Positions 21,680 to 32,756 of a stretch of 64,000 nucleotides of DNA are shown in pieces. The translations under genes were made by a program, and so were the position numbers. The notes below the pieces were generated by a model, which was not told where the DNA came from, did no database searches, and saw only the letters and a list, made by a program, of their open reading frames with translations. The stretch's first letter is position 1. The number at the start of each line of letters is the position of its first letter. Source of the stretch: Achatina immaculata (Eukaryota > Mollusca > Gastropoda > Stylommatophora > Achatinidae); assembly GCA_009760885.1 (NCBI GenBank), contig CM019713.1:9699274-9763273 (forward strand), in the 5' to 3' direction.

Positions 21680-23167
21680 GGTTCTAAGGACTGCAAACGC
21701 GCCACAAACAGCCTCTGGCAGTCAAGTCCAGCTCCTGGCCTTCCCGTGGCAGAACTGTTTTAAACTGACAGGAGAAGGGGCGAGGGCGAATATCTGGCGC
21801 CTGAAAACCAGTTACTTAGGGTAGATGAGTGTCTCGTTTGGTAGCTCATCTGCCGCTGTTGGCGAGATCTTCAGCTGCCGTGCGTGGAGCGGTGCTCTTC
21901 CCGGCCAATGAAGAAATTTGCAGATGAGGTTGCCGCGCAGCATCACTGCGAAAAAGGTGGTTGAAAGAATAAAGTGAAGCAAACAGTCAAATCACGGCAC
22001 CTCTGGTCTGGAGGTCGGCCACGTCCTGAGTGCAGTCTATCGGGTGAAATGCATGAACCAGCTTGTCCCAGAGGTTAAGTCACTGCTGGCTTAACTTTTC
22101 AAATGCCGCGCGTGGAGTGAAGCTCCTCCCGGTTAAGGAAGTAAATGCGGAAATAAAGGTTGCTGTGCGGCGCCGATGGGAAAAGGTGGTGGAAAGTGAA
22201 GTTTAACCTGGTATGTCCAGTAGTATCGCTACGAGAGCTATACCACGGCACCTCTGCTCTAGAAGCCGCCTACGTCCGAATACACCTACACTGGTGAAAT
22301 ATGCCTAAACCGGCACACACCAGGGTCGAACTCGATGACTAGACATGTCATGCCACCTCCGCTCTAGAGGTCGGTAACGCCTGATAAACACCCATACTGG
22401 TGAATTTTGCCTAAACCGGCTCATACCAGGGGTGAATCTTGAAGGCTATGAATGTCACAGTACCTCTGCCCTAGAGGTCCGTCCCGTCCCAAACACGCCC
22501 ATACTGGGATAATGCCTAAACCGGCTCAACCCAGGGGTAGAAGTCACTAGTGGCGAGGATTCATCCTCCTGGACAAAAGCTCCATCCTGGGCACAACTAG
22601 GAAGGGTAGCGGCCACGACTGCAAAATGCTGAAGTCGGAGACACTGGACCAGGGAAGTCTAGATAGGCAACCACCTCTCACCCGGCGGGGATGTTCTGCG
22701 TATCCTAATCACGCTGAGGTTTTCCGGTGAGAAAGTCCAACCCTGGACTGGATGGGCGACCACCTCTCACCCGGCGGTGATACACGGGTATCTCAAAACA
22801 CGTCGAGGTTTTCCGGTGAGAAAGTCCAACTCTGACCTGGGTGGGCTGACGCCTCTCACCCAGCGGGGATGCTCTGATATTCCAAACACGTCGAGGTCTT
22901 CCGGTGAGAAAGTCCAACCCTAGACCAAACTGGTGCAATGAAAACCACGGTGTCACGCAATCCCGCTTCTGAGACCCACCAAGAATACAGGCTAAAGCAC
23001 TGTAATACTCTGAACCCCTTGTGGTCCTTTCGTGGAACTCGTGTGATCTATTTTGGACCACACAGGGGACCACGGGACCTAACGAGGACCACATGCGTGA
23101 ATTCAGTAGGTTCACAGTGCGGTTTTTGGTGGTAGAAGTGAACGAAGAAGAAGAAGAAGAAGAAGAA
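21680..23167 (+). mobile_element. R1 modular GAA-tailed retroposon inserted in LINE-H
   Basis: The 1,488-bp copy runs from GGTTCTAAGGACTGCAAACG to (GAA)n. It is flanked by GTAACTCATGT at 21669-21679 and 23168-23178. The empty site is preserved at ~25,076-25,090 in duplication unit 2, which proves the insertion and its target duplication. Three successive CCGGTGAGAAAGTCCAA modules lie at 22,680-22,920, and CCTCT-n-AGAGG palindromic modules at 21,995-22,530. No long conserved ORF is present. Confidence 0.95.
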
Positions 23168-24035
23168 GTAACTCATGTATGGAACCGTAGAGCTTATCTT
23201 CTTTAGTGGTTTCACTGGGCCAGTAATTATTTCTCAGTGTCTCGTAGTTGATGCAGTTCTGGAGGATATGTTCCACGGTTTGGGGCACCTGGGCACATGT
23301 ACATAGATTAGTAGTACCAACCTTAAACTTTGTATACATATGACTTTGGAGTCGGCTGTGTCCTGTTCGGAGACGGAAGATGGTGACTTGTTCCTTTCTG
23401 TTTAGCATGTGATAGTCATCATGTGGTGGTGTTTGTGGCTTCCTGTAGGTTTTTATCATGCTTTTCTTCTGATTATAAGTGATTGGTATGTCTGGTTGCT
23501 CCATTTCAGTGCCCTCTTTGGCCAGATGGTCAGCTTTCTCATTGCCTGGTATCCCACAGTGGGAGGGAATCCATTGCAAAGTGACTCCATGTTGTAAGCC
23601 AATTTTTGACAAGGCATCCTTAAGGTCTGGTAGTTTGTTGCACTGAAGAGCCTCCAGTACTGATCTTGCATCTGTGAGAATTACTACAGGACATGTATCA
23701 ATTCTGGAGTCTGATAGTTTTTCAACTGCAGCAATAATTGCCCTAACTTCTGCATCAAAGTTGTTGCAGTATTTACCAGTGGGTATGGAAATCTTGTCAA
23801 TGGTGTTGTTTGGATATTCAATATATGCTCCTGCCCCACCATTCTTTATGGCATTATGTGCAGATCCATCTGTATACACACGTATCCAGGTGTCACATGG
23901 ATATTTGTCATCTAGAACACTAAGTGTGGCTATTGATCTTACAAGACTGCTCTGCATCTCACTATTCTGCACACCTTTCACTTCAGTCTGAATAGTTATT
24001 TGTGTACCCGCAGCTGTTATAAAATGTATGGGAAA
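23168..24035 (-). pseudogene. LINE-H C-terminal RNase H domain, unit 1
   Basis: The minus-strand frame encodes an RNase HI domain with VYTDGSAHNAIKNGGAGAYI (Asp), NNFDAEVRAI (Glu), VVILTDARSVLEAL (Asp) and PGNEKADHLAKEG (Asp), so all four catalytic acidic residues are present. A CxC...H...C zinc-knuckle-like tail follows (LCTCAQVPQTVEHILQNC). Reverse transcriptase and endonuclease are absent, so this is a 5'-truncated element. The R1 insertion removes the true last residues and supplies an artificial end. Confidence 0.92.
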
Positions 24036-24224
24036 AATTTTTTAAGCAAAATAACTTGTTAAATATGTTGGAAACCACCATTAAGACCAGCAGTCACGTG
24101 TGGATCAGAAACATAAACTACAACAAATCAAGATGGAAAACAGTTGCAGTAGTTTAGGGGCGGAATTTGATGGGGAGTCTTTGCTTCCACCAAAGTGTAA
24201 TAATGGGGTCAAAAGAGTCGGAAC

Positions 24225-24350
24225 CAAATAGAGAAGGGTATAGTTTGTATTGTTTCCAAAGACAGGAAAAATTGGCGAACTACTTTGCAAGCCCTATGTG
24301 ACGTTTAACGGCACAGGAAGGATATAAGATATATAAGATAAGATAGTTTG
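24225..24350 (+). pseudogene. LINE-K 3' end scrap, unit 1
   Basis: Plus-strand GGCGAACTACTTTGCAAGCC, CTATGTGACGTTTAACGGCA and an ATATAAGATAAGATA tail match the 3' terminus of LINE-K. Copies recur at ~26,170, ~28,005 and ~29,880 with duplication B. Confidence 0.75.
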
Positions 24351-24542
24351 TATAAGGAATCGATAATCACTTCCACTATGAGATCTAACAAATTGTGATG
24401 GCTGGGGTCATGGGAAAGAATGAAAGAGAGTTGGCCAAACTCACAATAGATGGAAGGTACAAAGCCAGGGGGGCAGAGATGGAGAGACAGTGAAGGAGAA
24501 GATAGAGAGCTTAAGAGTACACATCTGGAGTAAGAAAAATGG

Positions 24543-24667
24543 GAAGAGATGGGTTGTATCTGCAGGAATAAGCCTTAAGGGTTTGGAGAGAGGAAGAGAT
24601 GGGTTGTATCTGCAGGAAAAACCCTTGCGGAAGCCCCATGTGCCCTGGGCACTTAAGGTTCAGAGAG
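24543..24667 (+). repeat. 50-bp minisatellite start and LINE-G 3' scrap
   Basis: About 1.5 units of GAGATGGGTTGTATCTGCAG plus a GAATAAGCCTTAAGGGTTTG segment are followed by CTTGCGGAAGCCCCATGTGC...GGCACTTAAGGTTCAGAGAG. That last piece is the same as the LINE-G end at 38,220-38,265. Unit 2 starts right after it. Confidence 0.8.
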
Positions 24668-25017
24668 ATTTTCCATTTTCAGAGGTAGTTTTCTCTTTTA
24701 GAGAAAGCTTACTCCCATGTCTGTTGATTGTCTTTTCCTGATTGGGTTTGTTTCCCCAGTAATTGTTTTTATCATTGTCATTGTTATAAAATATATGGGA
24801 AACATTGTTTTAATCATTGTAATTGTTATAAAATATATGGGACACACTGTTTTAATCATTGTAAAGGTAATAAAAAGTATGAGAAACATTGTTTCAACCG
24901 TTGCAGTTGTTGTAAAATGTATGGGAAACATTGTTATAATCATTGTAAAGGTAATAAAAATATATGAGAAAAATTGTTTTAATCACCGCAGCTTTTATCT
25001 TCTTCTTCTTCTTCTTC

Positions 25018-25944
25018 ATTCGCACTGTCTGTCTATATCTGCAGTCCTGTCTCTTGGATAAATTTCACTGTTTTTTGTAACTCATGTATGGAACCGTAGA
25101 GCTTATCTTCTTTAGTGGTTTCACTGGGCCAGTAATTATTTCTCAGTGTCTCGTAGTTGATGCAGTTCTGGAGGATATGTTCCACGGTTTGGGGCACCTG
25201 GGCACATGTACATAGATTAGTAGTACCAACCTTAAACTTTGTATACATATGACTTCGGAGTCGGCTGTGTCCTGTTCGGAGACGGAAGATGGTGACTTGT
25301 TCCTTTCTGTTTAGCATGTGATAGTCATCATGTGGTGGTGTTTGTGGCTTCCTGTAGGTTTTTATCATGCTTTTCTTCTGATTATAGGTGACTGGTATGT
25401 CTGGTTGCTCCATTTCAGTGCCCTCTTTGGCCAGATGGTCAGCTTTCTCATTGCCTGGTATCCCACAGTGGGAGGGAATCCATTGCAAAGTGACTCCATG
25501 TTGTAAGCCAATTTTTGACAAGGCATCCTTAAGGTCTGGTAGTTTGTTGCACTGAAGAGCCTCCAGTACTGATCTTGCATCTGTGAGAATTACTACAGGA
25601 CATGTATCAATTCTGGAGTCTGATAGTTTTTCAACTGCAGCAATAATTGCCCTAACTTCTGCATCAAAGTTGTTGCAGTATTTACCAGTGGGTATGGAAA
25701 TCTTGTCAATGGTGTTGTTTGGATATTCAATATATGCTCCTGCCCCACCATTCTTTATGGCATTATGTGCAGATCCATCTGTATACACACGTATCCAGGT
25801 GTCACATGGATATTTGTCATCTAGAACACTAAGTGTGGCTATTGATCTTACAAGACTGCTCTGCATCTCACTATTCTGCACACCTTTCACTTCAGTCTGA
25901 ATAGTTATTTGTGTACCCGCAGCTGTTATAAAATGTATGGGAAA
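25018..25944 (-). pseudogene. LINE-H C-terminal RNase H domain, intact unit 2 copy
   Basis: The minus-strand frame is open from about 25,944 to a stop at 25,033, followed by a 3' UTR and GAA tail. Residues match unit 1 except for rare substitutions. Catalytic YTDGSA, DAEVRAI, LTDARSV and GNEKADHLA are all intact. The C-terminus is HELQKTVKFIQETGLQI. The reverse transcriptase is missing, so it cannot act alone. This is the reference copy for the R1 empty site. Confidence 0.93.
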
Positions 25945-26449
25945 AATTTTTTAAGCAAAATAACTTGTTAAATATGTTGGAAACCACCATTAAGACCAGC
26001 AGTCACGTGTGGATCAGAAACATAAACTACAACAAATCAAGATGGAAAACAGTTGCAGTAGTTTAGGGGCGGAATTTGATGGGGAGTCTTTGCTTCCACC
26101 AAAGTGTAATAATGGGGTCAAAAGAGTCGGAACCAAATAGAGAAGGGTATAATTTGTATTGTTTCCAAAGAGAGGAAAAATTGGCGAACTACTTTACGAG
26201 CCCTATGTGACGTTTAACGGCACAGGAAGGATATAAGATATATAAGATAAGATAGTTTGTATAAGGAATCGATAATCACTTCCACTATGAGATCTAACAA
26301 ATTGTGATGGCTGGGGTCATGGGAAAGAATGAAAGAGAGTTGGCCAAACTCACAATAGATGGAAGGTACAAAGCCAGGGGGGCAGAGATGGAGAGACAGT
26401 GAAGGAGAAGATAGAGAGCTTAAGAGTACACATCTGGAGTAAGAAAAAT

Positions 26450-26606
26450 GGGAAGAGATGGGTTGTATCTGCAGGAATAACCTTAAGGGTTTGGTGAGAG
26501 GAAGAGATGGGTTGTATCTGCAGGAATAAGCCTTAAGTGTTTGGAGAGAGGAAGAGATGGGTTGTATCTGCAAGAATAAGCCTTAAGGGTTTGGTGAGAG
26601 GAAGAG
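26450..26606 (+). repeat. 50-bp minisatellite, ~3 units
   Basis: Units of GAGATGGGTTGTATCTGCAG with AATAAGCCTTAAGKGTTTGG follow the LINE-K scrap at the end of unit 2. Confidence 0.9.
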
Positions 26607-28265
26607 ATTGTTTTTATCATTGTCATTGTTAAAAATAATGGGAAACATTGTTTTAATCATTGTAATTGTTATAAATATGGGACACATGTTGAATCATTGT
26701 AAAGGTAATAAAAAGTATGAAAACATTGTTTCAACCGTTGCAGTTGTTGTAAAATGTATGGGAAACATTGTTTTAATCATTGTAAAGGTAATAAAAATAT
26801 ATGAGAAAAATGTTTTAATCACCGCAGCTTTTATCTTCTTCTTCTTCTTCATTCGCACTGTCTGTCTATATCTGCAGTCCTGTCTCTTGGATAAATTTCA
26901 ACTGTTTTTTGTAACTCATGTATGGAACGTAGAGCTTATCTTCTTTAGTGGTTTCACTGGGCCAGTAATATTTTCAGGTTCGTAGTTGATGCAGTTCTGG
27001 AGGATATGTTCCACGGTTTGGGGCACCTGGGCACATGTACATAGATTAGTAGTACCAACCTTAAACTTTGTATACATATGACTTCGGAGTCGGCTGTGTC
27101 CTGTTCGGAGACGGAAGATGGTGACTTGTTCCTTTCTGTTTAGCATGTGATAGTCATCATGTGGTGGTGTTTGTGGCTTCCTGTAGGTTTTTATCATGCT
27201 TTTCTTCTGATTATAGGTGACTGGTATGTCTGGTTGCCATTTCAGTGCCCTCTTTGGCCAGATGGTCAGCTTTCTCATTGCCTGGTATCCCACAGTGGGA
27301 GGGAATCCATTGCAAAGTGACTCCATGTTGTAAGCCAATTTTGACAAGGCATCCTTAAGGTCTGGTAGTTTGTTGCACTGAAGAGCCTCCAGTACTGATC
27401 TTGCATCTGTGAGAATTACTACAGGACATGTATCAATTCTGGAGTCTGATAGTTTTTCAACTGCAGCAATAATTGCCCTAACTTCTGCATCAAAGTTGTT
27501 GCAGTATTTACCAGTGGGTATGGAAATCTTGTCAATGGTGTGTTTGGATATTCAATATATGCTCCTGCCCCACCATTCTTTATGGCATTATGTGCAGATC
27601 CATCTGTATACACACGTATCCAGGTGTCACATGGATATTTGTCATCTAGAACACTAAGTGTGGCTATTGATCTTACAAGACTGCTCTGCATCTCACTATT
27701 CTGCACACCTTTCACTTCAGTCTGAATAGTTATTTGTGTACCCGCAGCTGTTATAAAATGTATGGGAAAAATTTTTTAAGCAAAATAACTTGTTAAATAT
27801 GTTGGAAACCACCATTAAGACCAGCAGTCACGTGTGGATCAGAAACATAAACTACAACAAATCAAGATGGAAAACAGTTGCAGTAGTTTAGGGGCGGAAT
27901 TTGATGGGGAGTCTTTGCTTCCACCAAAGTGTAATAATGGGGTCAAAAGAGTCGGAACCAAATAGAGAAGGGTATAATTTGTATGTTTCCAAAGAGAGGA
28001 AAAATTGGCGAACTACTTTACGAGCCCTATGTGACGTTTAACGGCACAGGAAGGATATAAGATATATAAGATAAGATAGTTTGTATAAGGAATCGATAAT
28101 CACTTCCACTATGAGATCTAACAAATTGTGATGGCTGGGGTCATGGGAAAGAATGAAAGAGAGTTGGCCAAACTCACAATAGATGGAAGGTACAAAGCCA
28201 GGGGGGCAGAGATGGAGAGACAGTGAAGGAGAAGATAGAGAGCTTAAGAGTACACATCTGGAGTA
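26607..28265 (+). repeat. Tandem duplication B, unit 3
   Basis: This third copy starts at ATTGTTTTTATCATTGTC. Compared with units 1 and 2 it has many single-base losses, mostly in short runs (AACC to AC, TTG to TG). Confidence 0.88.
26842..27770 (-). pseudogene. LINE-H RNase H domain, unit 3, frameshifted
   Basis: Same content as 25,018-25,944, but single-base deletions split the frame at least three times (near 26,925-26,970, 27,235 and 27,340-27,540). Catalytic motifs remain readable. The losses may be sequencing errors and not real mutations. Confidence 0.88.
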
Positions 28266-28267
28266 AG

Positions 28268-29334
28268 AAAAATGGGAAGAGATGGGTTGTATCTGCAGGA
28301 ATAAGCCTTAAGGGTTTGGAGAGAGGAAGAGATGGGTTGTATCTGCAGGAATAAGCCTTAAGGGTTTGGAGAGAGGAAGAGATGGGTTATATCTGCAGGA
28401 ATAAGTCTTAAGGGTTTGATGAGAGGAAGAGATGGGTTGTATGTGCAGGAATAACCTTAAGGGTTTGATGAGAGGAAGAGATGGGTTGTATGTGCAGGAA
28501 TAACCTTAAGGGTTTGGTGAGAGGAAGAGATGGGTTGTATCTGCAGGAATAAGCCTTAAGTGTTTGGAGAGAGGAAGAGATGGGTTGTATCTGCAGGAAT
28601 AAGCCTTAAGGGTTTGGTGAGGGAAGAGATGGGTTGTATCTGCAGGAATAAGCCTTAAGGGTTTGGAGAGAGAAAGAGATGGGTTGTATCTGCAGGAATA
28701 AGCCTTAAGTGTTTGGTGAGAGGAAGAGATGGGTTGTATCTGCAGGAATAAGCCTTAAGTGTTTGGAGAGAGGAAGAGATGGGTTGTATCTGCAGGAATA
28801 AGCCTTAAGGGTTTGGTGAGAGGAAGAGATGGGTTGTATCTGCAGGAATAAGCCTTAAGGGTTTGGAGAGAGAAAGAGATGGGTTGTATCTGCAGGAATA
28901 AGCCTTAAGGGTTTGGAGAGAGGAAGAGATGGGTTGTATCTGCAGGAATAAGCCTTAGGGGTTTGGAGAGAGAAAGAGATGGGTTGTATCTGCAGGAATA
29001 AGCCTTAAGTGTTTGGAGAGAGGAAGAGATGGGTTGTATCTGCAGGAATAAGCCTTAAGTGTTTGGTGAGAGGAAGAGATGTGTTGTATCTGCAGGAATA
29101 AGCCTTAAGGGTTTGGTGAGAGGAAGAGATGGGTTGTATCTGCAGGAATAAGCCTTAAGTGTTTGGAGAGAGGAAGAGATGGGTTGTATCTGCAAGAATA
29201 AGCTTTAAGGGTTTGGTGAGAGGAAGAGATGGGTTGTATCTGCAGGAATAAGCCTTAAGTGTTTGGAGAGAGGAAGAGATGGGTTGTATCTGCAAGAATA
29301 AGCCTTAAGGGTTTGGTGAGAGGAAGAGATGGGT
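28268..29334 (+). repeat. 50-bp minisatellite, ~21 units
   Basis: Tandem 50-bp units have GAGATGGGTTGTATCTGCAG, AATAAGCCTTAAGGGTTTGG and GAGAGAGGAA. Variants alternate GGAGAGA/GGTGAGA and GGG/GTG, showing higher-order patterning. It separates duplication units 3 and 4. Confidence 0.95.
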
Positions 29335-29650
29335 TTTAACTGCAGCAATAATTGCCCTAACTTCTGCATCAAAGTTGTTGCAGTATTTACCAGTGGGTAT
29401 GGAAATCTTGTCAATGGTGTGTTTGGATTTCAATATATGCTCCTGCCCCACCATTCTTTATGGCATTATGTGCAGATCCATCTGTATACACACGTATCCA
29501 GGTGTCACATGGATATTGTCATCTAGAACACTAAGTGTGGCTATTGATCTTACAAGACTGCTCTGCATCTCACTATTCTGCACACCTTTCACTTCAGTCT
29601 GAATAGTTATTTGTGTACCCGCAGCTGTTATAAAATGTATGGGAAAAATT
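29335..29650 (-). pseudogene. LINE-H RNase H N-terminal fragment, unit 4
   Basis: Minus-strand sequence from upstream of YTDGSA to the DAEVRAIIAAV region. The second half of the domain is absent. Several single-base deletions are present, as in unit 3. Confidence 0.85.
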
Positions 29651-30148
29651 TTTTAAGCAAAATAACTGTTAAATATGTTGGAAACACCATTAAGACCAGC
29701 AGTCACGTGTGGATCAGAAACATAAACTACAACAAATCAAGATGGAAAACAGTTGCAGTAGTTTAGGGGCGGAATTTGATGGGGAGTCTTTGCTTCACCA
29801 AAGTGTAATAATGGGGTCAAAAGAGTCGGAACCAAATAGAGAAGGGTATAATTTGTATGTTTCCAAAGAGAGGAAAAATTGGCGAACTACTTTACGAGCC
29901 TATGTGACGTTTAACGGCACAGGAAGGATATAAGATATATAAGATAAGATAGTTTGTATAAGGAATCGATAATCACTTCCACTATGAGATCTAACAAATT
30001 GTGATGGCTGGGGTCATGGGAAAGAATGAAAGAGAGTTGGCCAAACTCACAATAGATGGAAGGTACAAAGCCAGGGGGGCAGAGATGGAGAGACAGTGAA
30101 GGAGAAGATAGAGAGCTTAAGAGTACACATCTGGAGTAAGAAAAATGG
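29335..30148 (+). repeat. Tandem duplication B, unit 4 (partial)
   Basis: The minisatellite joins directly to AACTGCAGCAATAATTGCCC inside the LINE-H RNase H domain. About 800 bp of the unit follow: the domain's N-terminal part, flank and LINE-K scrap. The LINE 3' half is missing. Confidence 0.88.
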
Positions 30149-30149
30149 G

Positions 30150-31152
30150 AAGAGATGGGTTGTATCTGCAGGAATAACCTTAAGGGTTTGGTGAGAGGAA
30201 GAGATGGGTTGTATCTGCAGGAATAAGCCTTAAGTGTTTGGAGAGAGGAAGAGATGGGTTGTATCTGCAAGAATAAGCCTTAAGGGTTTGGTGAGAGGAA
30301 GAGATGGGTTTTATCTGCAGGAATAAGCCTTAAGGGTTTGGAGAGAGGAGGAGATGGGTTGTATCTGCAGGAATAACCTTAAGGGTTTGGTGAGAGGAAG
30401 AGATGGGTTGTATCTGCAGGAATAAGCCTTAAGTGTTTGGAGAGAGGAAGAGATGGGTTGTATCTGCAGGAATAAGCCTTAAGTGTTTGGTGAGAGGAAG
30501 AGATGGGTTGTATCTGCAGGAATAAGCCTTAAGGGTTTGGAGAGAGGAAGAGATGGGTTGTATCTGCAGGAATAAGCTGTAAGGGTTTGGTGAGAGGAGG
30601 AGATGGGTTGTATCTGCAGGAATAAGCTTTAAGGGTTTGGAAGAGAAAGAGATGGGTTGTATCTGCAGGAATAAGCCTTAAGTGTTTGTGAGAGGAAGAG
30701 ATGGGTTGTATCTGCAGGAATAAGCTTTAAGGGTTTGGTGAGAGGAAGAGATGGGTTGTATCTGCAGGAATAAGCTTTAAGGGTTTGGAGAGAGAAAGAG
30801 ATGGGTTGTATCTGCAGGAATAAGCTTTAAGGGTTTGGTGAGAGGAAGAGATGGGTTGCATCTGCAGGAATAAGCCTTAAGTGTTTGGAGAGAGGAAGAG
30901 ATGGGTTGTATCTGCAGGAATAAGCCTTAAGTGTTTGGTGAGAGGAAGAGATGGGTTGTATCTGCAGGAATAAGCCTTAAGTGTTTGGAGAGAGGAAGAG
31001 ATGGGTTGTATCTGCAGGAATAAGCCTTAAGTGTTTGGTGAGAGGAAGAGATGGGTTGTATCTGCAGGAATAAGCCTTAAGTGTTTGGAGAGAGGAAGAG
31101 ATGGGTTGTATCTACAGGAATAAGTCTTAAGGGTTTGGTGAGAGGAAGAGAT
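30150..31152 (+). repeat. 50-bp minisatellite, ~20 units
   Basis: Second long array of the same 50-bp unit. Runs of regularly alternating GGAGAGA/GGTGAGA variants near 30,850-31,140 indicate amplification of dimers. Confidence 0.95.
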
Positions 31153-31154
31153 AA

Positions 31155-31295
31155 AAAGACTTTTTGAAACACTGTTAGCTTTTCCCTTGTGTTTACAATA
31201 TCCCATGGTGCATCAGTAGACACTCCATGGTTGTTACTCTGGTCTGGGAAATAGGATGGAGCTTGTTGAAAAGCTAACTTCTTCCATTCTTCATC
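31155..31295 (-). other. Possible LINE coding scrap
   Basis: The minus-strand frame reads EWKKLAFQQAPSYFPDQSNN, then DAPWDIVNTREKLTVFQ. It may be the linker between reverse transcriptase and RNase H of a LINE-H relative. The match is by style only. Confidence 0.3.
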
Positions 31296-32756
31296 TTTCT
31301 TCTTCTTCTTCTTCATCTTTCTTCTTCATCTTTTTTCTTCTTCTTCATCATTTTTCTTCTTCTTCTTCTTCTTCTCCTTTCTTCTTCTTCTCCCTTCTTC
31401 TTCTTCTTTCTTCTTCTTTCTTCTTCTTCTTCTTCTTCTTTTCTTCTCCTTCTTCTCCTTCTTCTTCTTCTCCTTCTTCTCCTTCTTCTTCTTCTTTCTT
31501 CTTCTTCTTCTTTCATCTTCTTTCTTCTTCTTCTTCTCCTTCTTCTTCTTCTTTCTTATTATTCTCCTTCTTCTTCTTTCTTCTTCTTCTTCTTCTTCTT
31601 CTTTCTTCTTCTTCTTCTCCTTCTCCTTCTTCTTCTTCTTCTTCTTCTTCTTCTTCTTCTCTTCTTCTCCTTCTTCTTCTTCTTCTTCTTCTTCTTCTTC
31701 TCCTTCTTCTTCTTCTTCTTCTTCTTCTTCTTCTTCTCCTTCTTCTTCTTCTTCTTTCTTCTTCTTCTTCTTCTCCTTCTTCTTCTCTTCTTCTTCTTCT
31801 TCTTCTTCTCCTTCTTCTTCTCCAGCTTCTTCCTTCTTCTTCTTCTTTTTTTCTTCTTCTTCTTCTTCTTCTTCTTCTTCTTCTTCTCTTCTCCTTCTTC
31901 TTCTTTTTTATTCTTCTCCTTCTTCTTTTTCTTCTTCTCCTTCTTCTTCTTTTTTATTCTTCTCCTTCTTCTTCTTTCTTCTTCTTCTTCTTCTTCTTCT
32001 CCTTCTTCTTCTTCTTCTTCTTCTTCTTCTTCTTCTCCTTCTTCTTCTTCTCTTCTTCTTCTTCTCCTTCTTCTTTTTCTCCTTCTTCTTCTTCTTCTTC
32101 TTCTCCTTCTTCATCTTTCTTCTTATTCTCCTTCTTCTTCTCCTTCTCCTTCTTCTTCTTCTTCTTCTTCTTCTCCTTCTTCTTTCTTCTCCTTCTTCTT
32201 CTTTCTTCTTCTTCTCCTTCTTCTTCTCCTTCTTCTTCTTTCTTCTTCTTCTCATTCTTCTTCTCCAGCTTCTTCCTTCTTCTTCTTCTTTCTTCTTCTT
32301 CTTCTTCTTTCTTCTTCTTCTTCTCTCTTCTTCTTCTTCTCCTTCTTCTTCTTTTATTCTTCTTCTCCTTCTTCTTCTTTCTTCTTCTCCTTCTTCTTCT
32401 TCTTCTTTCTTATTCTTCTCCTTCTTCTTCTTTCTTCTTACTTCTTCTTTCTTCTTCTTCTTTTTTCTTCTTTCTTCTTCTTCTTCTTTCTTCTCCTCCT
32501 TCTTCTTCTTCTTTCTTCTTCTTTCTTCTTCTTCTCCTTCTTCTTCTTTCTTCTTCTTCTTCTTCTCCTTCTTCTTTCTTCTCCTTCTTCTTTCTTCTTC
32601 TTCTTCTCCTTCTTCATCTTTCTTCTTATTCTCCTTCTTCTTCTCCTTCTCCTTCTTCTTTCTTCTTCTTCTTCTCCTTCTTCTTCTCCTGCTTCTTCCT
32701 TCTTCTTCTTCTTTCTTCTTCTTTCTTCTTCTCCTTCTTCTTTCGTCTTCTTCATC
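31296..32756 (+). repeat. (TTC)n / (GAA)n tract, ~1.45 kb
   Basis: Nearly pure pyrimidine on the plus strand: TTC triplets with TTCTCC, TTTC and rare TTCAT/TTATT/CCAGC interruptions. Long Ser/Leu/Phe (plus) and Glu/Arg/Lys (minus) open frames are repeat artefacts. On the minus strand it lies directly 3' of a LINE C-terminal fragment ending GACACTGAAGAAAGATGAAG. Confidence 0.97.

Larger units (their letters stand above)
21258..24669 (+). repeat. Tandem duplication B, unit 1 (with R1 insertion)
   Basis: The unit begins ATTTTCCATTTTCAGAGGT, which recurs at 24,669. It contains short GTTATAAAATATATGGG repeats, the LINE-H 3' part on the minus strand, a LINE-K scrap and ~1.5 copies of a 50-bp minisatellite. 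Without the 1,499-bp insertion (element plus duplicated target) its length is about 1.91 kb. Confidence 0.9.
24670..26606 (+). repeat. Tandem duplication B, unit 2
   Basis: This is a near-identical copy of unit 1 lacking the R1 insertion. It ends with about three 50-bp minisatellite units. Confidence 0.9.
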
